Numbered from the stretch's first letter, positions 33,854 through 43,501 are shown. The stretch: 64,000 bases of DNA from [Pasteurella] aerogenes (GCA_900637275.1 LR134362.1:1612001-1676000), one strand, 5' to 3'. Notes: generated by a model not told the origin, from the letters alone. A program made the numbers and translations.

Positions 33854-35686
33854 TTATTCTACCGTCACCGCTTTCGCTAAGTTACGCGGTTGATCCACGT
33901 CAGTACCTTTAATTAGTGCCACATGATAAGACAATAATTGCATTGGTACAGTATAGAAAATTGGTGCAATTAATTCATGTACGGTTGGCATGGTGACAAT
34001 TTTCATGCCTGCAGTTTCCGTAAAGCCCGCTTCTTTGTCAGCAAACACATATAATTGACCACCACGTGCGCGTACTTCTTCAATATTGGATTTGACTTTT
34101 TCCAATAATTCATTGGTCGGTGCGACCACAATCACCGGCATATCCGCATCAATTAAAGCAAGCGGTCCATGTTTTAATTCACCAGCAGCGTAAGCTTCTG
34201 CATGAATATAAGAAATTTCTTTTAATTTCAAAGAGGCTTCCATGGCAATCGGATAAAATTCGCCACGACCTAAGAATAAGGCATGGTTTTTCTCAGCAAA
34301 ATCTTCTGCTAATTTTTCAATTTGCGCTTCAAAAGTTAACGCTTTTTCAATTTCAGCTGGTACAGATTGTAACGCTTTTACAATTTCTTGTTCTTTTTCT
34401 GCTGAAATATTACCGTTTGATTTACCAATTGCCGTCACCAACATTAATAACGCTGCCAATTGTGTCGTAAATGCTTTAGTCGACGCTACTCCAATTTCTA
34501 CGCCAGCACGCGTCATAAAGGCTAAATCAGATTCACGCACCAAAGAAGATCCTGCCACGTTACAAATAGTCATCGCCGCCATATAGCCTTTTTCTTTTGC
34601 CAAGCGGAGCGCCGCTAAGGTATCTGCAGTCTCCCCAGATTGCGATAAGGTCACTAACAAGCTATTTGGACGAGTAACAAATTTACGATAACGGAATTCA
34701 GAAGCAATTTCCACATCACAGCTTACACCGGCAAGCGCTTCAAACCAATAACGCGCTACCATACCGGAATTGTATGACGTCCCGCAAGCGACAATCTGTA
34801 CGTGCTGTACTTTTTCTAAAATATCTTTAGCGCCATTACCGATACTTTCTACTATTACGCTATTATGGCTAATTCTGCCTTCCATTGTATTGATAAGTGC
34901 GGTCGGTTGTTCAAAAATTTCTTTTTGCATAAAGTGACGGAATTTCCCTTTTTCCGCTGCATCATTTTCAAGGTTAGATTCGTGGGTCTCACGTTCAACT
35001 TTTTGTCCTTGTTTGTTGTAAATATCAACAGAACGACGAGTAATTTCGGCAATATCGCCTTCTTCTAAAAAGATAAAACGACGAGTCACGCTTAACAACG
35101 CCAATTGGTCAGAAGCTAAAAAGTTTTCGCCAATCCCCAATCCGATAACCAACGGGCTACCAGAACGTGCAGCAACCAAATGACTAGGGGCTGTGCGATC
35201 CATCACGACCATGCCATAAGCACCGGTTAATTGTTTAACCACTTTTTGCACCGCTTCTAACAAACTTGAAGTGCTGCGCATTTCCCATTCTACCAAGTGC
35301 GCAATCACTTCAGTATCGGTTTGGGATAAGAAAACATAACCGCGCGCTTTTAATTCTGTACGCAATTCTTCGTGATTTTCGATAATTCCGTTGTGAACTA
35401 CCGCGAAATTACCGGAAACGTGTGGGTGCGCATTCGCTTCGGAAGGCTCGCCATGAGTTGCCCAACGTGTGTGAGCAATACCGGTTCCACCGATTAACGG
35501 ATTTTTTTCTACCGCATCATCTAAGGCTTTAACTTTACCCAAACAACGCACACGTTGTAATTCGCCTTGCTCATTGACAACCGCCACACCGGCAGAATCA
35601 TAACCGCGATATTCCAAACGGTGTAAACCGTTAATTAAAATTTCAGCTACATCACGTTGCGCTACCGCACCAACAATACCACACAT
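33854..35686 (-). CDS. glmS: Glutamine--fructose-6-phosphate aminotransferase GlmS
   Basis: A 610-residue enzyme making glucosamine-6-phosphate from fructose-6-phosphate and glutamine, the first step towards UDP-GlcNAc. The N-terminal glutaminase begins CGIVGAV with the catalytic Cys2. Two SIS domains follow (ACGTSYNSGMVARYW, TLSQSGETADTLAALR), and the end is PRNLAKAVTVE. The frame is open to 35734, but the enzyme needs Cys at position 2 and ATG 35686 follows AAGGAA, so I start there. It lies 29 bases downstream of a DeoR-family regulator on the same strand. Confidence 0.97.
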   Translation of the reverse strand: MCGIVGAVAQRDVAEILINGLHRLEYRGYDSAGVAVVNEQGELQRVRCLGKVKALDDAVEKNPLIGGTGIAHTRWATHGEPSEANAHPHVSGNFAVVHNGIIENHEELRTELKARGYVFLSQTDTEVIAHLVEWEMRSTSSLLEAVQKVVKQLTGAYGMVVMDRTAPSHLVAARSGSPLVIGLGIGENFLASDQLALLSVTRRFIFLEEGDIAEITRRSVDIYNKQGQKVERETHESNLENDAAEKGKFRHFMQKEIFEQPTALINTMEGRISHNSVIVESIGNGAKDILEKVQHVQIVACGTSYNSGMVARYWFEALAGVSCDVEIASEFRYRKFVTRPNSLLVTLSQSGETADTLAALRLAKEKGYMAAMTICNVAGSSLVRESDLAFMTRAGVEIGVASTKAFTTQLAALLMLVTAIGKSNGNISAEKEQEIVKALQSVPAEIEKALTFEAQIEKLAEDFAEKNHALFLGRGEFYPIAMEASLKLKEISYIHAEAYAAGELKHGPLALIDADMPVIVVAPTNELLEKVKSNIEEVRARGGQLYVFADKEAGFTETAGMKIVTMPTVHELIAPIFYTVPMQLLSYHVALIKGTDVDQPRNLAKAVTVE

Positions 35687-35715
35687 TGTTTTTTCCTTAT
35701 CAAAAAAGTAAAAAT

Positions 35716-36498
35716 TTAGACCGCACTTGCGCAAAGTACTTCAACACCTTGCGCCTGAATGGCCTGCTTGATTTCTTCGGTCAACAAATCATCCGTCACT
35801 AACACATCAATTTGCTGCCACGTTAATTCCAAATTCGGCATTTTTCTACCGATTTTTTGTGATTCCACCATCACAATCACTTCGCGAGAAACCTCCGCCA
35901 TCACTTGGCTTAACCCGACCAATTCATTAAAGGTCGTACTTCCTCGCGCCAAATCAATCCCATCTGCACCGATAAATAATTGATCAAAATTATAAGAACG
36001 CAACACTTGCTCGGCAACCTTGCCTTGAAATGACTCGGAACGCGTATCCCAGGTGCCACCGGTCATCAACAAGGTCGGCTCATTTTCCAACGCACGCAAC
36101 TCCGTCGCTACCGACAACGAATTGGTCATCACCACCAACCCTTGTTTACGATTAAGTTGCTTAATCAGCGCAGCCGTTGTACTACCGCTATCCACAATAA
36201 TACGATTGTGATCGGTAATCCGTTCCGCCGCCAATTTTGCAATCGCCAACTTTCGATTCGAAAGGTTTTCTTCTTGCGACTCATCAATTAAGTCTTTCGG
36301 CATCAACACTGCTCCGCCATAGCGACGCAATAAAAAGCCATTACTTTCCAAGGCAGTTAAATCTTTACGAATCGTCACTTCGGAAGTTTCAAACAATTGC
36401 ACCAATTGCTCAACACTAATTTCTCCTTGTTCTTGCAACACTTGCATAATTGCGTGGCGACGCTGCTGAGTATTGCGGACTTGAATATTTCGTTTCAT
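35716..36498 (-). CDS. DeoR-family transcriptional regulator upstream of glmS
   Basis: A 260-residue regulator with an N-terminal DeoR helix-turn-helix (RHAIMQVLQEQGEISVEQLVQLFETSEVTIRKDLTALE, about residues 14-52) and a sugar-phosphate-sensing domain (IIVDSGSTTAALI, LLMTGGTWDTRSESFQG, FIGADGID). It resembles AgaR/GlmR-type proteins. The operon with glmS suggests that it controls amino-sugar metabolism, perhaps sensing GlcN6P or GlcNAc6P; this is inference. The frame is open to 36618, but ATG 36498 gives the normal MKRNIQVRNTQQRR start. Confidence 0.88.
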   Translation of the reverse strand: MKRNIQVRNTQQRRHAIMQVLQEQGEISVEQLVQLFETSEVTIRKDLTALESNGFLLRRYGGAVLMPKDLIDESQEENLSNRKLAIAKLAAERITDHNRIIVDSGSTTAALIKQLNRKQGLVVMTNSLSVATELRALENEPTLLMTGGTWDTRSESFQGKVAEQVLRSYNFDQLFIGADGIDLARGSTTFNELVGLSQVMAEVSREVIVMVESQKIGRKMPNLELTWQQIDVLVTDDLLTEEIKQAIQAQGVEVLCASAV

Positions 36499-36517
36499 TA
36501 GATTTTCCACCCATAAG

Positions 36518-36530
36518 TTTCGAAACGAAA
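36518..36530. promoter_or_regulatory. Candidate operator of the DeoR-family regulator
   Basis: TTTCGAAACGAAA is an inverted TTTCG pair 19 bases before the regulator start. Further TTTCG words lie nearby on both sides (for example 36488-36492 and about 36542-36550). Direct TTTCG-type repeats are usual operators of AgaR-like DeoR proteins. Confidence 0.4.
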
Positions 36531-36661
36531 TACTACAGCGTAATTTTCGTAATGTAAACCTTATTTTTGTCAAACTTGTGTAAATTTTATGCAGAACAAA
36601 GCATAACATCTTTCGCATTTTGCGAGTATAATTAACCGCACTTTAGTACAGGAGATTGGAA

Positions 36662-37258
36662 ATGAAACAGAAAATCGTATTGGCGACCGGCAACCAAGGC
36701 AAAGTCAAAGAAATGGCGGATGTCTTAGCTGAATTTGGTTTTGAAGTGGTAGCACAAACAGATTTAGGCATCGAAAGCCCAGAAGAAACAGGGTTAACCT
36801 TTGTGGAAAATGCCTTAATCAAAGCGCGCCATGCCTCAAAAGTCTCCGGATTACCTGCCATTGCCGATGATAGCGGCTTAGTAGTACAAGCCTTGGACGG
36901 TGCGCCAGGTTTATATTCTGCACGCTATGCAGGAGTGGATGGCCATGATGCAGATGCCAAAAATCGGCAAAAATTGTTAGCGGAATTAGCTGATATTCCA
37001 GCTGAACAACGCCAAGCGAAATTCGTCAGTTGCATTGTGCTGCTACAACATCCAACCGATCCCTCGCCAATCATTGCCGAGGGCGAATGTTTTGGGCAAA
37101 TCGGTTTTGCTGAAAAAGGCGAAAACGGCTTTGGCTATGACAGCTTGTTCATCTCTGCCGATACACATTGTACGTTTGCCGAACTTGCCACTGTGGAGAA
37201 AAAGAAAATTTCCCACCGCGCCAAAGCCTTGAGCGTCTTAAAAGTGCGGTTAAAATAA
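36662..37258 (+). CDS. rdgB: XTP/dITP diphosphatase RdgB (Ham1 family)
   Basis: A 198-residue enzyme that hydrolyses non-canonical purine nucleotides (dITP, XTP) and keeps them out of DNA. VLATGNQGKVKEM, GLPAIADDSGLVVQALDG and GFGYDSLF are the family motifs. ATG 36662 lies seven bases after AGGAG; an in-frame TTG at 36656 is less likely. A TATAAT at 36627-36632 may be its -10. It leads the run rdgB-hemW-rpiA-serA. Confidence 0.95.
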   Translation: MKQKIVLATGNQGKVKEMADVLAEFGFEVVAQTDLGIESPEETGLTFVENALIKARHASKVSGLPAIADDSGLVVQALDGAPGLYSARYAGVDGHDADAKNRQKLLAELADIPAEQRQAKFVSCIVLLQHPTDPSPIIAEGECFGQIGFAEKGENGFGYDSLFISADTHCTFAELATVEKKKISHRAKALSVLKVRLK

Positions 37259-37268
37259 CGAGCGTTTT

Positions 37269-38429
37269 ATGCTATCTTCTTTACAATCTTTACCGCCGCT
37301 GAGTTTGTATGTACATATCCCTTGGTGCGTGCAAAAATGCCCTTATTGTGATTTTAATTCACACGCGCAAAAAGGCATCATTCCTGAACAAGACTATGTG
37401 CAACATTTGTTAACCGATTTACAACAGGATTTAAACCGTTTTCAAGGGCAAACCGATTGGCGTCCATTGCATTCAATTTTTATCGGCGGCGGTACGCCAA
37501 GTCTGTTTTCCGCGGAAAATATTTCCGCCTTATTACAGGGAATAGCGCAACAATTGCCCTTTGCCAAAGAGATTGAAATCACGCTGGAAGCTAATCCGGG
37601 TACCGTTGAAGCAGAACGTTTTCGCGGTTATGTCGATGCCGGCGTAAATCGTATCTCTATGGGCATTCAAAGTTTTGATGATGCTAAATTACAGCGTTTA
37701 GGACGCATTCATTCGGCAGTAGAGGCAAAAAGTGCGGTCAATTTAGCGAAAGTTTCCGGCTTGCGCAGTTTTAATTTGGATTTAATGCACGGATTACCCG
37801 ACCAAACACTGGAACAGGCGCTGTCAGATTTACGCCAAGCCATTGCCTTAAATCCACCACATTTATCTTGGTATCAGTTAACAATTGAACCGAATACCCT
37901 GTTCGCTTATCGTCCGCCACGTTTACCTGATGACGACGAATTATGGGATATTTTTGCGCAAGGACATCAATTATTGACCGATGCCGGTTATGTGCAATAT
38001 GAAACCTCCGCCTACGCCAAACCCGGCTATCAATGTCGCCATAATCTCAATTATTGGCGCTTTGGTGATTATTTGGCGATTGGTTGCGGCGCTCACGGTA
38101 AATTGACTTTAAATGATGGAGAAATTGTCCGTTTTTCTAAAACGAAACACCCAAAAGGCTATTTGCGTGGTGATTATTTATATGAACAAAAAAACGTGGC
38201 AAATTTCGACCGCCCTTTTGAGTTTTTTATGAACCGTTTTCGCCTGTTAGAGGCAGTGCCGAAACGCGAATTTGAGCAACTGACGGGCTTATCAGTCAAA
38301 ACGGTAGAAAAACCAATCAATTGGGCGTTAGCAAAAGGCTATGTCACCGAAACGAATGATGCCTGGCAAATTAGTGAACAAGGCAAGTTATTTTTAAATG
38401 AATTATTAGCGGAGTTTTTGCCGGAATAG
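37269..38429 (+). CDS. hemW: Radical SAM heme chaperone HemW
   Basis: A 386-residue radical SAM protein. The CxxxCxxC site is in VHIPWCVQKCPYCDFNSH (Cys21, Cys25, Cys28). FIGGGTPSLFS and the EITLEANPGTVE block follow. Members were once called HemN-like CPDH but now are thought to move heme into respiratory enzymes. It starts 10 bases after rdgB. It could serve the cytochromes of the nap system, though this is inference from function, not from position. Confidence 0.93.
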   Translation: MLSSLQSLPPLSLYVHIPWCVQKCPYCDFNSHAQKGIIPEQDYVQHLLTDLQQDLNRFQGQTDWRPLHSIFIGGGTPSLFSAENISALLQGIAQQLPFAKEIEITLEANPGTVEAERFRGYVDAGVNRISMGIQSFDDAKLQRLGRIHSAVEAKSAVNLAKVSGLRSFNLDLMHGLPDQTLEQALSDLRQAIALNPPHLSWYQLTIEPNTLFAYRPPRLPDDDELWDIFAQGHQLLTDAGYVQYETSAYAKPGYQCRHNLNYWRFGDYLAIGCGAHGKLTLNDGEIVRFSKTKHPKGYLRGDYLYEQKNVANFDRPFEFFMNRFRLLEAVPKREFEQLTGLSVKTVEKPINWALAKGYVTETNDAWQISEQGKLFLNELLAEFLPE

Positions 38430-38506
38430 ACTTGTATCCAAACAGGAATAGGATTAAAGTATTGAGCTTATCCGCAAACGATTACGTCACAAAAAAAAGG
38501 AAAAAT

Positions 38507-39166
38507 ATGGATCAATTAACAATGAAAAAACAAGCGGCGCAAGCGGCTTTAGCTTATGTCAAACCTGATACTATCGTGGGCGTTGGGAGCGGTTCGACTG
38601 TCAACTGTTTTATTGAAGCCTTGGGCGCACTGAAAAATCAAATTAAAGGTGCGGTTGCCGCATCAAAAAACTCCGAAGCCTTACTACGTGAGCAAGGTAT
38701 TGAGGTATTTAGCGCCAATGAAGTCTCTAGCCTAGATATTTATGTAGACGGTGCGGATGAAATTAATCCACAAAAAATGATGATCAAAGGTGGTGGCGCG
38801 GCGTTGACACGTGAAAAAATTGTGGCTGCACTTGCAAAAAATTTCATCTGCATTGTAGATAGCAGCAAGCAAGTAGATGTGTTAGGCTCTACTTTCGCCC
38901 TACCGGTTGAAGTGATCCCTATGGCACGTTCGCAAGTGGCGCGTAAATTAGTGGCACTTGGTGGTTCGCCAGAATACCGTGAAGGTGTGGTGACGGATAA
39001 CGGTAACGTGATTTTAGATGTTTATAATTTTAAAATTATGAATCCGGTTGAAATGGAAAAAGAATTAAACAATGTCGCCGGCGTCGTCACCAATGGTATT
39101 TTCGCCTTACGTGCCGCCGATACCGTCATTGTCGGTACACCGGAAGGTGCCAAAATTATTGAATAA
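38507..39166 (+). CDS. rpiA: Ribose-5-phosphate isomerase A
   Basis: A 219-residue enzyme of the non-oxidative pentose phosphate pathway that interconverts ribose-5-P and ribulose-5-P. GVGSGSTVNCFI, DLDIYVDGADEINPQ-like SLDIYVDGADEINPQ, and the KGGGAALTREKI block are family marks. ATG 38507 follows AAAAGGAAAA and gives the length of the E. coli enzyme (219). An in-frame ATG at 38432 just after hemW would add 25 unrelated residues. Confidence 0.96.
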   Translation: MDQLTMKKQAAQAALAYVKPDTIVGVGSGSTVNCFIEALGALKNQIKGAVAASKNSEALLREQGIEVFSANEVSSLDIYVDGADEINPQKMMIKGGGAALTREKIVAALAKNFICIVDSSKQVDVLGSTFALPVEVIPMARSQVARKLVALGGSPEYREGVVTDNGNVILDVYNFKIMNPVEMEKELNNVAGVVTNGIFALRAADTVIVGTPEGAKIIE

Positions 39167-39186
39167 TGATAAAACGGAGAGCAATT

Positions 39187-40431
39187 ATGCCAAACACAAC
39201 AGAAAATAAAGTATCACTGGGTAAAGATAAGATTAAATTTTTATTGCTTGAAGGGGTGCATCAAAGTGCATTGGATACCTTAAAAGCCGCCGGTTATACT
39301 AATATTGAATATCATAAAAAAGCCTTAGATGCTGACGAATTAAAAGCGGCGATTAAAGATGCGCACTTTGTTGGTTTGCGTTCCAGAACCCATTTAACCG
39401 CAGATGTGTTGGCGCACGCCGAACGTTTAATTGCAATTGGTTGTTTTTGTATCGGTACCAACCAAGTGGATTTAAAAGCGGCAAAAGAACGTGGTATCCC
39501 AGTCTTTAACGCGCCATTTTCCAATACTCGTTCCGTTGCCGAATTGGTATTGGGTGAAATTTTGCTCTTAATGCGCAATGTCCCGCAAGCCAATGCAGAA
39601 GTGCATCGTGGCTTATGGAATAAATCTGCGGCGGGTTCTCATGAAGCACGTGGCAAAAAATTGGGGATCATCGGTTACGGTCATATTGGTTCACAATTAA
39701 GCATTATCGCTGAATCCCTAGGAATGCATGTGTATTTTTATGATATTGAAAATAAATTACCATTAGGTAACGCACAACAAGTCCGTTCCTTGGAAGAATT
39801 ATTATCCAGTTGTGATGTGATCTCACTGCACGTACCGGAAAACGCGTCAACCAAAAATTTAATGAGCGCCGAACGTATTGCGCAACTGAAAGAAGGCTCT
39901 ATTTTGATCAATGCAGCACGTGGTACCGTAGTGGATATTGATGCTCTTGCCGGCGCATTAAAAGCGGGTAAAATTCGGGGTGCTGCAATTGACGTGTTCC
40001 CAACCGAACCGGCATCCATTGACGAAGAATTCCTGTCTCCGTTACGTGAATTCGACAATGTGATTTTAACACCACACATCGGTGGTTCTACGGCGGAAGC
40101 GCAAGAAAATATCGGTTCCGAAGTATCCGGTAAATTTGTCAAATATTCCGACAACGGTTCTACCCTTTCTGCAGTTAACTTCCCTGAAGTTTCCTTGCCG
40201 GAACACAGCGGAACAAAACGTTTATTACATATTCACCATAACAAACCGGGTGTATTAAACAAAATCAACCAAGTGTTCGTCAATGCACATATCAATATCG
40301 CCGCACAATATTTGCAGACCGATCCGAATATCGGTTACGTGGTGATTGACGTTGAATCGGAAGATACCACCGAAGTCCTCGCGGAATTGAAAAAAATCGA
40401 CGGAACTATCCGCGCTCGCGTATTGTATTAA
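39187..40431 (+). CDS. serA: D-3-phosphoglycerate dehydrogenase SerA
   Basis: A 414-residue enzyme that opens serine biosynthesis. It has a substrate domain (RSRTHLTADVL), the NAD-binding motif GIIGYGHIGSQLSIIAESLG, the catalytic region VIL TPHIGGSTAEAQ-type with His, and a C-terminal ACT domain (residues about 335-414, PGVLNKINQVF) that binds serine for feedback inhibition. The frame is open 21 bases upstream, but ATG 39187 follows CGGAGAG. It lies 20 bases after rpiA. serB, a later step of the pathway, is at 53 kb. Confidence 0.96.
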   Translation: MPNTTENKVSLGKDKIKFLLLEGVHQSALDTLKAAGYTNIEYHKKALDADELKAAIKDAHFVGLRSRTHLTADVLAHAERLIAIGCFCIGTNQVDLKAAKERGIPVFNAPFSNTRSVAELVLGEILLLMRNVPQANAEVHRGLWNKSAAGSHEARGKKLGIIGYGHIGSQLSIIAESLGMHVYFYDIENKLPLGNAQQVRSLEELLSSCDVISLHVPENASTKNLMSAERIAQLKEGSILINAARGTVVDIDALAGALKAGKIRGAAIDVFPTEPASIDEEFLSPLREFDNVILTPHIGGSTAEAQENIGSEVSGKFVKYSDNGSTLSAVNFPEVSLPEHSGTKRLLHIHHNKPGVLNKINQVFVNAHINIAAQYLQTDPNIGYVVIDVESEDTTEVLAELKKIDGTIRARVLY

Positions 40432-40466
40432 TCCTAGCTCTATTCATTGCAAAAATAGACAAAATA

Positions 40467-40492
40467 AAACCGCACTTTTAAGTGCGGTTTTT
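40467..40492 (+). terminator. serA terminator built from an inverted uptake-sequence pair
   Basis: AAACCGCACTT / AAGTGCGGTTT perfect 11-bp stem with a 2-base loop and a T run. Both arms are full uptake words. Confidence 0.92.
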
Positions 40493-40546
40493 TATGCTTC
40501 TTTTTTGCTTTCTGCTATTACACTTCTTATGTAACCTTAATTCAAT

Positions 40547-40587
40547 AAAAAAGCCCCTTGTGGGCGATATTTTCACAAGGAGCTTTT
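40547..40587 (-). terminator. purA terminator
   Basis: AAAAGCCCCTTGTG and CACAAGGAGCTTTT pair with one mismatch, and the minus strand continues with T. It shares the CCCCTTGTG core with the dsbB/glyS terminator. Confidence 0.8.
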
Positions 40588-40633
40588 GATCACTTCATTG
40601 ACAACACAAAAGTGCGGTCAAAATATAGCGAGT

Positions 40634-41932
40634 TTATGCCGCAAAAGGATCGTTTAAAATCATGGTTTCAACGCGATCCGGACCCGTTGAAAGAATATCC
40701 ACCGGTACGCCGGTGACTTCTTCAATACGTTTAATATAATTGCGACAATTTAACGGAAGTTGCTTAACATCAGTTACACCAAAAGTATTTTCTTTCCAAC
40801 CCGGCATGGTTTCGTAAATTGGCTCAACGCCTTCCCAATCTTTCGCGGCTAGTGGCGCATATTCTACCACATCGCCATTTGGCATTTTGTAACCAACACA
40901 AATTTTCACTTCATCAAAACCGTCTAATACGTCCAACTTGGTCATACAGAAACCGGAAATAGAGTTCACTTGAATAGCACGACGAATAGCCACTGCATCA
41001 AACCAACCGCAACGACGTGGACGACCGGTTACCGCACCGAATTCATTCCCTTTGCGAGCGATTTCTGCGCCGACGTCATCAAAAAGTTCTGTTGTGAACG
41101 GACCGCCACCAACGCGTGTACAATAGGCTTTCACAATCCCTAACACATAGCTAATATGACGTGGACCGAATCCAGAACCGGTAGAAACGCCGCCGGCAGT
41201 CGTGTTGGAACTGGTTACGTAAGGGTAAGTCCCTTGGTCGATATCCAACATAGTACCTTGCGCGCCTTCAAATAAAATATTGTCTCCGTTTTTGCGTGCA
41301 GTATCTAAAATTGTGGTGACATCCGCTACCATAGAGGTGATCACATCAGCAACCGCCAACACATCATCTAAGGTTTTTTGATAATCTACCGGTTCAACTT
41401 TATAGTAGTTAACTAGTTGGAAATTATAGTATTCCAAAATATTTTTTAATTTTTCCGCAAAGGCATCGCGATCAAATAAATCGCCAACACGTAAGCCGCG
41501 GCGCGCCACTTTATCTTCATACGCCGGACCGATACCGCGCCCGGTCGTGCCAATGGCTTTTTTACCCAATGCCGCTTCACGCGCATGATCCATCGCAACA
41601 TGATAAGGCAAAATCAACGGACAGGCTTCAGAAATCAACAAACGCTCGCGAACCTTGATACCGCGGCTTTCCAACTCGCCCATTTCTTGCATCAACGCCG
41701 AAGGCGAAAGCACCACACCATTCCCAATTAAACAGGTCACGTTATCGCGCAAAATACCAGATGGAATTAAACGAAGTACGGTTTTTTCACCATTAATAAT
41801 CAACGTATGACCGGCGTTGTGACCGCCTTGATAGCGTACTACATATTTCACCCGATCGGTTAATAAATCAACAATTTTCCCCTTTCCTTCATCGCCCCAT
41901 TGAGCGCCGAGGATAACAACACTTTTTCCCAT
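40634..41932 (-). CDS. purA: Adenylosuccinate synthetase PurA
   Basis: A 432-residue GTP-dependent enzyme joining IMP and aspartate in AMP synthesis. The P-loop GAQWGDEGKGKIVD, the block YQGGHNAGHT and the site GTTGRGIGPAYEDK are present. The length equals that of E. coli (432). Three codons upstream of ATG 41932 are open but lack a ribosome site; AAGGTGG lies before 41932. It lies downstream of comE on the same strand, 153 bases away, and may have its own promoter there. Confidence 0.96.
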   Translation of the reverse strand: MGKSVVILGAQWGDEGKGKIVDLLTDRVKYVVRYQGGHNAGHTLIINGEKTVLRLIPSGILRDNVTCLIGNGVVLSPSALMQEMGELESRGIKVRERLLISEACPLILPYHVAMDHAREAALGKKAIGTTGRGIGPAYEDKVARRGLRVGDLFDRDAFAEKLKNILEYYNFQLVNYYKVEPVDYQKTLDDVLAVADVITSMVADVTTILDTARKNGDNILFEGAQGTMLDIDQGTYPYVTSSNTTAGGVSTGSGFGPRHISYVLGIVKAYCTRVGGGPFTTELFDDVGAEIARKGNEFGAVTGRPRRCGWFDAVAIRRAIQVNSISGFCMTKLDVLDGFDEVKICVGYKMPNGDVVEYAPLAAKDWEGVEPIYETMPGWKENTFGVTDVKQLPLNCRNYIKRIEEVTGVPVDILSTGPDRVETMILNDPFAA

Positions 41933-42085
41933 ATATTCCACCTTTTGATTGACTTAGGAAATGAACGAACAATTGGTTACTTTACTATTTTATAGCCCTG
42001 ATCTCAATGTAATCTTGCAATTTTTCAAGATTAGCTGATATTTTGGCGAATTTATTTAACATCATCTAATAAAGTGCGGTCATTT

Positions 42086-43501
42086 TTATGGATTTTTAGT
42101 GTTGTTTTTCTTAGATGCAGAAATTTTAGACGTCGCTATTTTGGGGATAGGTGTGCGAGCCATTTTTTCTACAGGTTTTCCTTGTTGCAAAATATGCGGC
42201 GTTACAAAAATCACCAATTCCCGTTTTTGATGGCGTTCACTTTCGCGACTAAATAGGCGTTTAAGTCCCGGAATATCGCCAAGCAGTGGCACTTTGTCCA
42301 CACCTTTGCTAACCGTATCGTGAAAAACACCACCCAGCACAATAGTTTCGCCATCATGCGCAAAAACTTGCGTGCTGATTTCTTGTTTATCAATGGACAC
42401 CACTTCGCTTTGCCCATAGGCAACCGTGCCACTTGGCGAATTTTGGCTGACAAGTAAATCCAATAAAATAGTATTACCTTGCGAAATATGCGGCGTGACT
42501 TCCAAGCCCAGCACAGCTTCACGAAATTCCACCGATTGTGTATCATTATCACCATTAGTGATCACATAAGGAATTTCCGTCCCTTGTTTAATGCTGGCAC
42601 TTTTTTTGTTGGTAGTCAGCAAACGCGGACTGGCAATAATTTCCACATTATTTTCCCGTTCCAAGGCAGTTAGTTCCAAATCCAATAAACGCCCATTAAT
42701 TTTTGCTACTTGCAGCGCCACTGAACCGGCAGGCGTAGTAGGCGAAGCAAAATTGACATTCAGTTGTTCAGCAATTGACGTAAAACCGTTGCCTTCTAAG
42801 CTGCCACCCATTTTATGACTGTTGCCGGATGGATTAAAAATGCCCCAGCGCACGCCAAGCTCTTTTAAATTTTCATCACTAATAGTCACGATACGCGCTT
42901 CAATGGCAATTTGTTCAATGGGTTTATCCAATTCCGCCACCAGCTTTTTAATTTGATTGACAATGGGCTTTTCATCTTGGATTAACAATAAATTACTGCG
43001 ATCATCAAAGGTTAAATTTCCATTGGCAGATAACAAAGAACCGCTCCCTCCGGTTAAGGATTTCATCACCTCCGATGCCTTGGCATAATGCAATTTAATT
43101 GAGGTTGTGACAAGTGTAGGAACAGCCTCCGGCGCTTGTAACGATGGAAAACGGTCAAAGGCATCGGTTGTTGAAACATCCTTATTTAATTCATTATCTT
43201 TTTGATTTAAGTAATAAATACCATCTTCTTGCCACAAATTCAGTTGCTTAATTTTCGCGACAGAATGTAGTAGCTGATCTAAATTGGTGGCATTGAGCTG
43301 TAAGGAAATTGTACCCTCTAATTCGTCATCAATAATTAAATTGGTTTGGTGATCCAGTGCCAATTGTTGCAAGGTTGCCACCAGCGGTGCTTGTTTTAAG
43401 CGAATATTAAAACGTTGTTGCCCCAACGTATTACTGCTTGCCGCAAAGGCGGTGGAAAAACACAGAAAAAACAGACCGCACTTAAAAGCAAATGACCTCA
43501 T
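42086..43501 (-). CDS. comE: Competence secretin ComE (PilQ-like)
   Basis: A 471-residue outer-membrane secretin that forms the pore for the competence pilus and DNA uptake. A signal peptide (residues 1-20, ending TAFAAS) leads into an STN-like/N-domain region and then the secretin domain (NVEIIASPRLLTTNKKSASIKQGTEIPYV, VLGLEVTPHI, ETIVLGGVF). The end GDIPGLKRLFSRESERHQKRELVIFVTPHI is highly conserved. It is the last com gene here; a comF gene does not follow. Confidence 0.93.
   Translation of the reverse strand: MRSFAFKCGLFFLCFSTAFAASSNTLGQQRFNIRLKQAPLVATLQQLALDHQTNLIIDDELEGTISLQLNATNLDQLLHSVAKIKQLNLWQEDGIYYLNQKDNELNKDVSTTDAFDRFPSLQAPEAVPTLVTTSIKLHYAKASEVMKSLTGGSGSLLSANGNLTFDDRSNLLLIQDEKPIVNQIKKLVAELDKPIEQIAIEARIVTISDENLKELGVRWGIFNPSGNSHKMGGSLEGNGFTSIAEQLNVNFASPTTPAGSVALQVAKINGRLLDLELTALERENNVEIIASPRLLTTNKKSASIKQGTEIPYVITNGDNDTQSVEFREAVLGLEVTPHISQGNTILLDLLVSQNSPSGTVAYGQSEVVSIDKQEISTQVFAHDGETIVLGGVFHDTVSKGVDKVPLLGDIPGLKRLFSRESERHQKRELVIFVTPHILQQGKPVEKMARTPIPKIATSKISASKKNNTKNP

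Noticed and set aside
34120..34470. 116-residue ORF on the plus strand opposite glmS
   Set aside because: It lies wholly antisense to a well-supported gene, has no ribosome site and no recognisable protein features.
36604..36620. Second CRP-S site (TCGCATTTTGCGA) near rdgB
   Set aside because: The half sites are in the wrong order and spacing (TCGCA-N3-TGCGA), so it does not fit the consensus.
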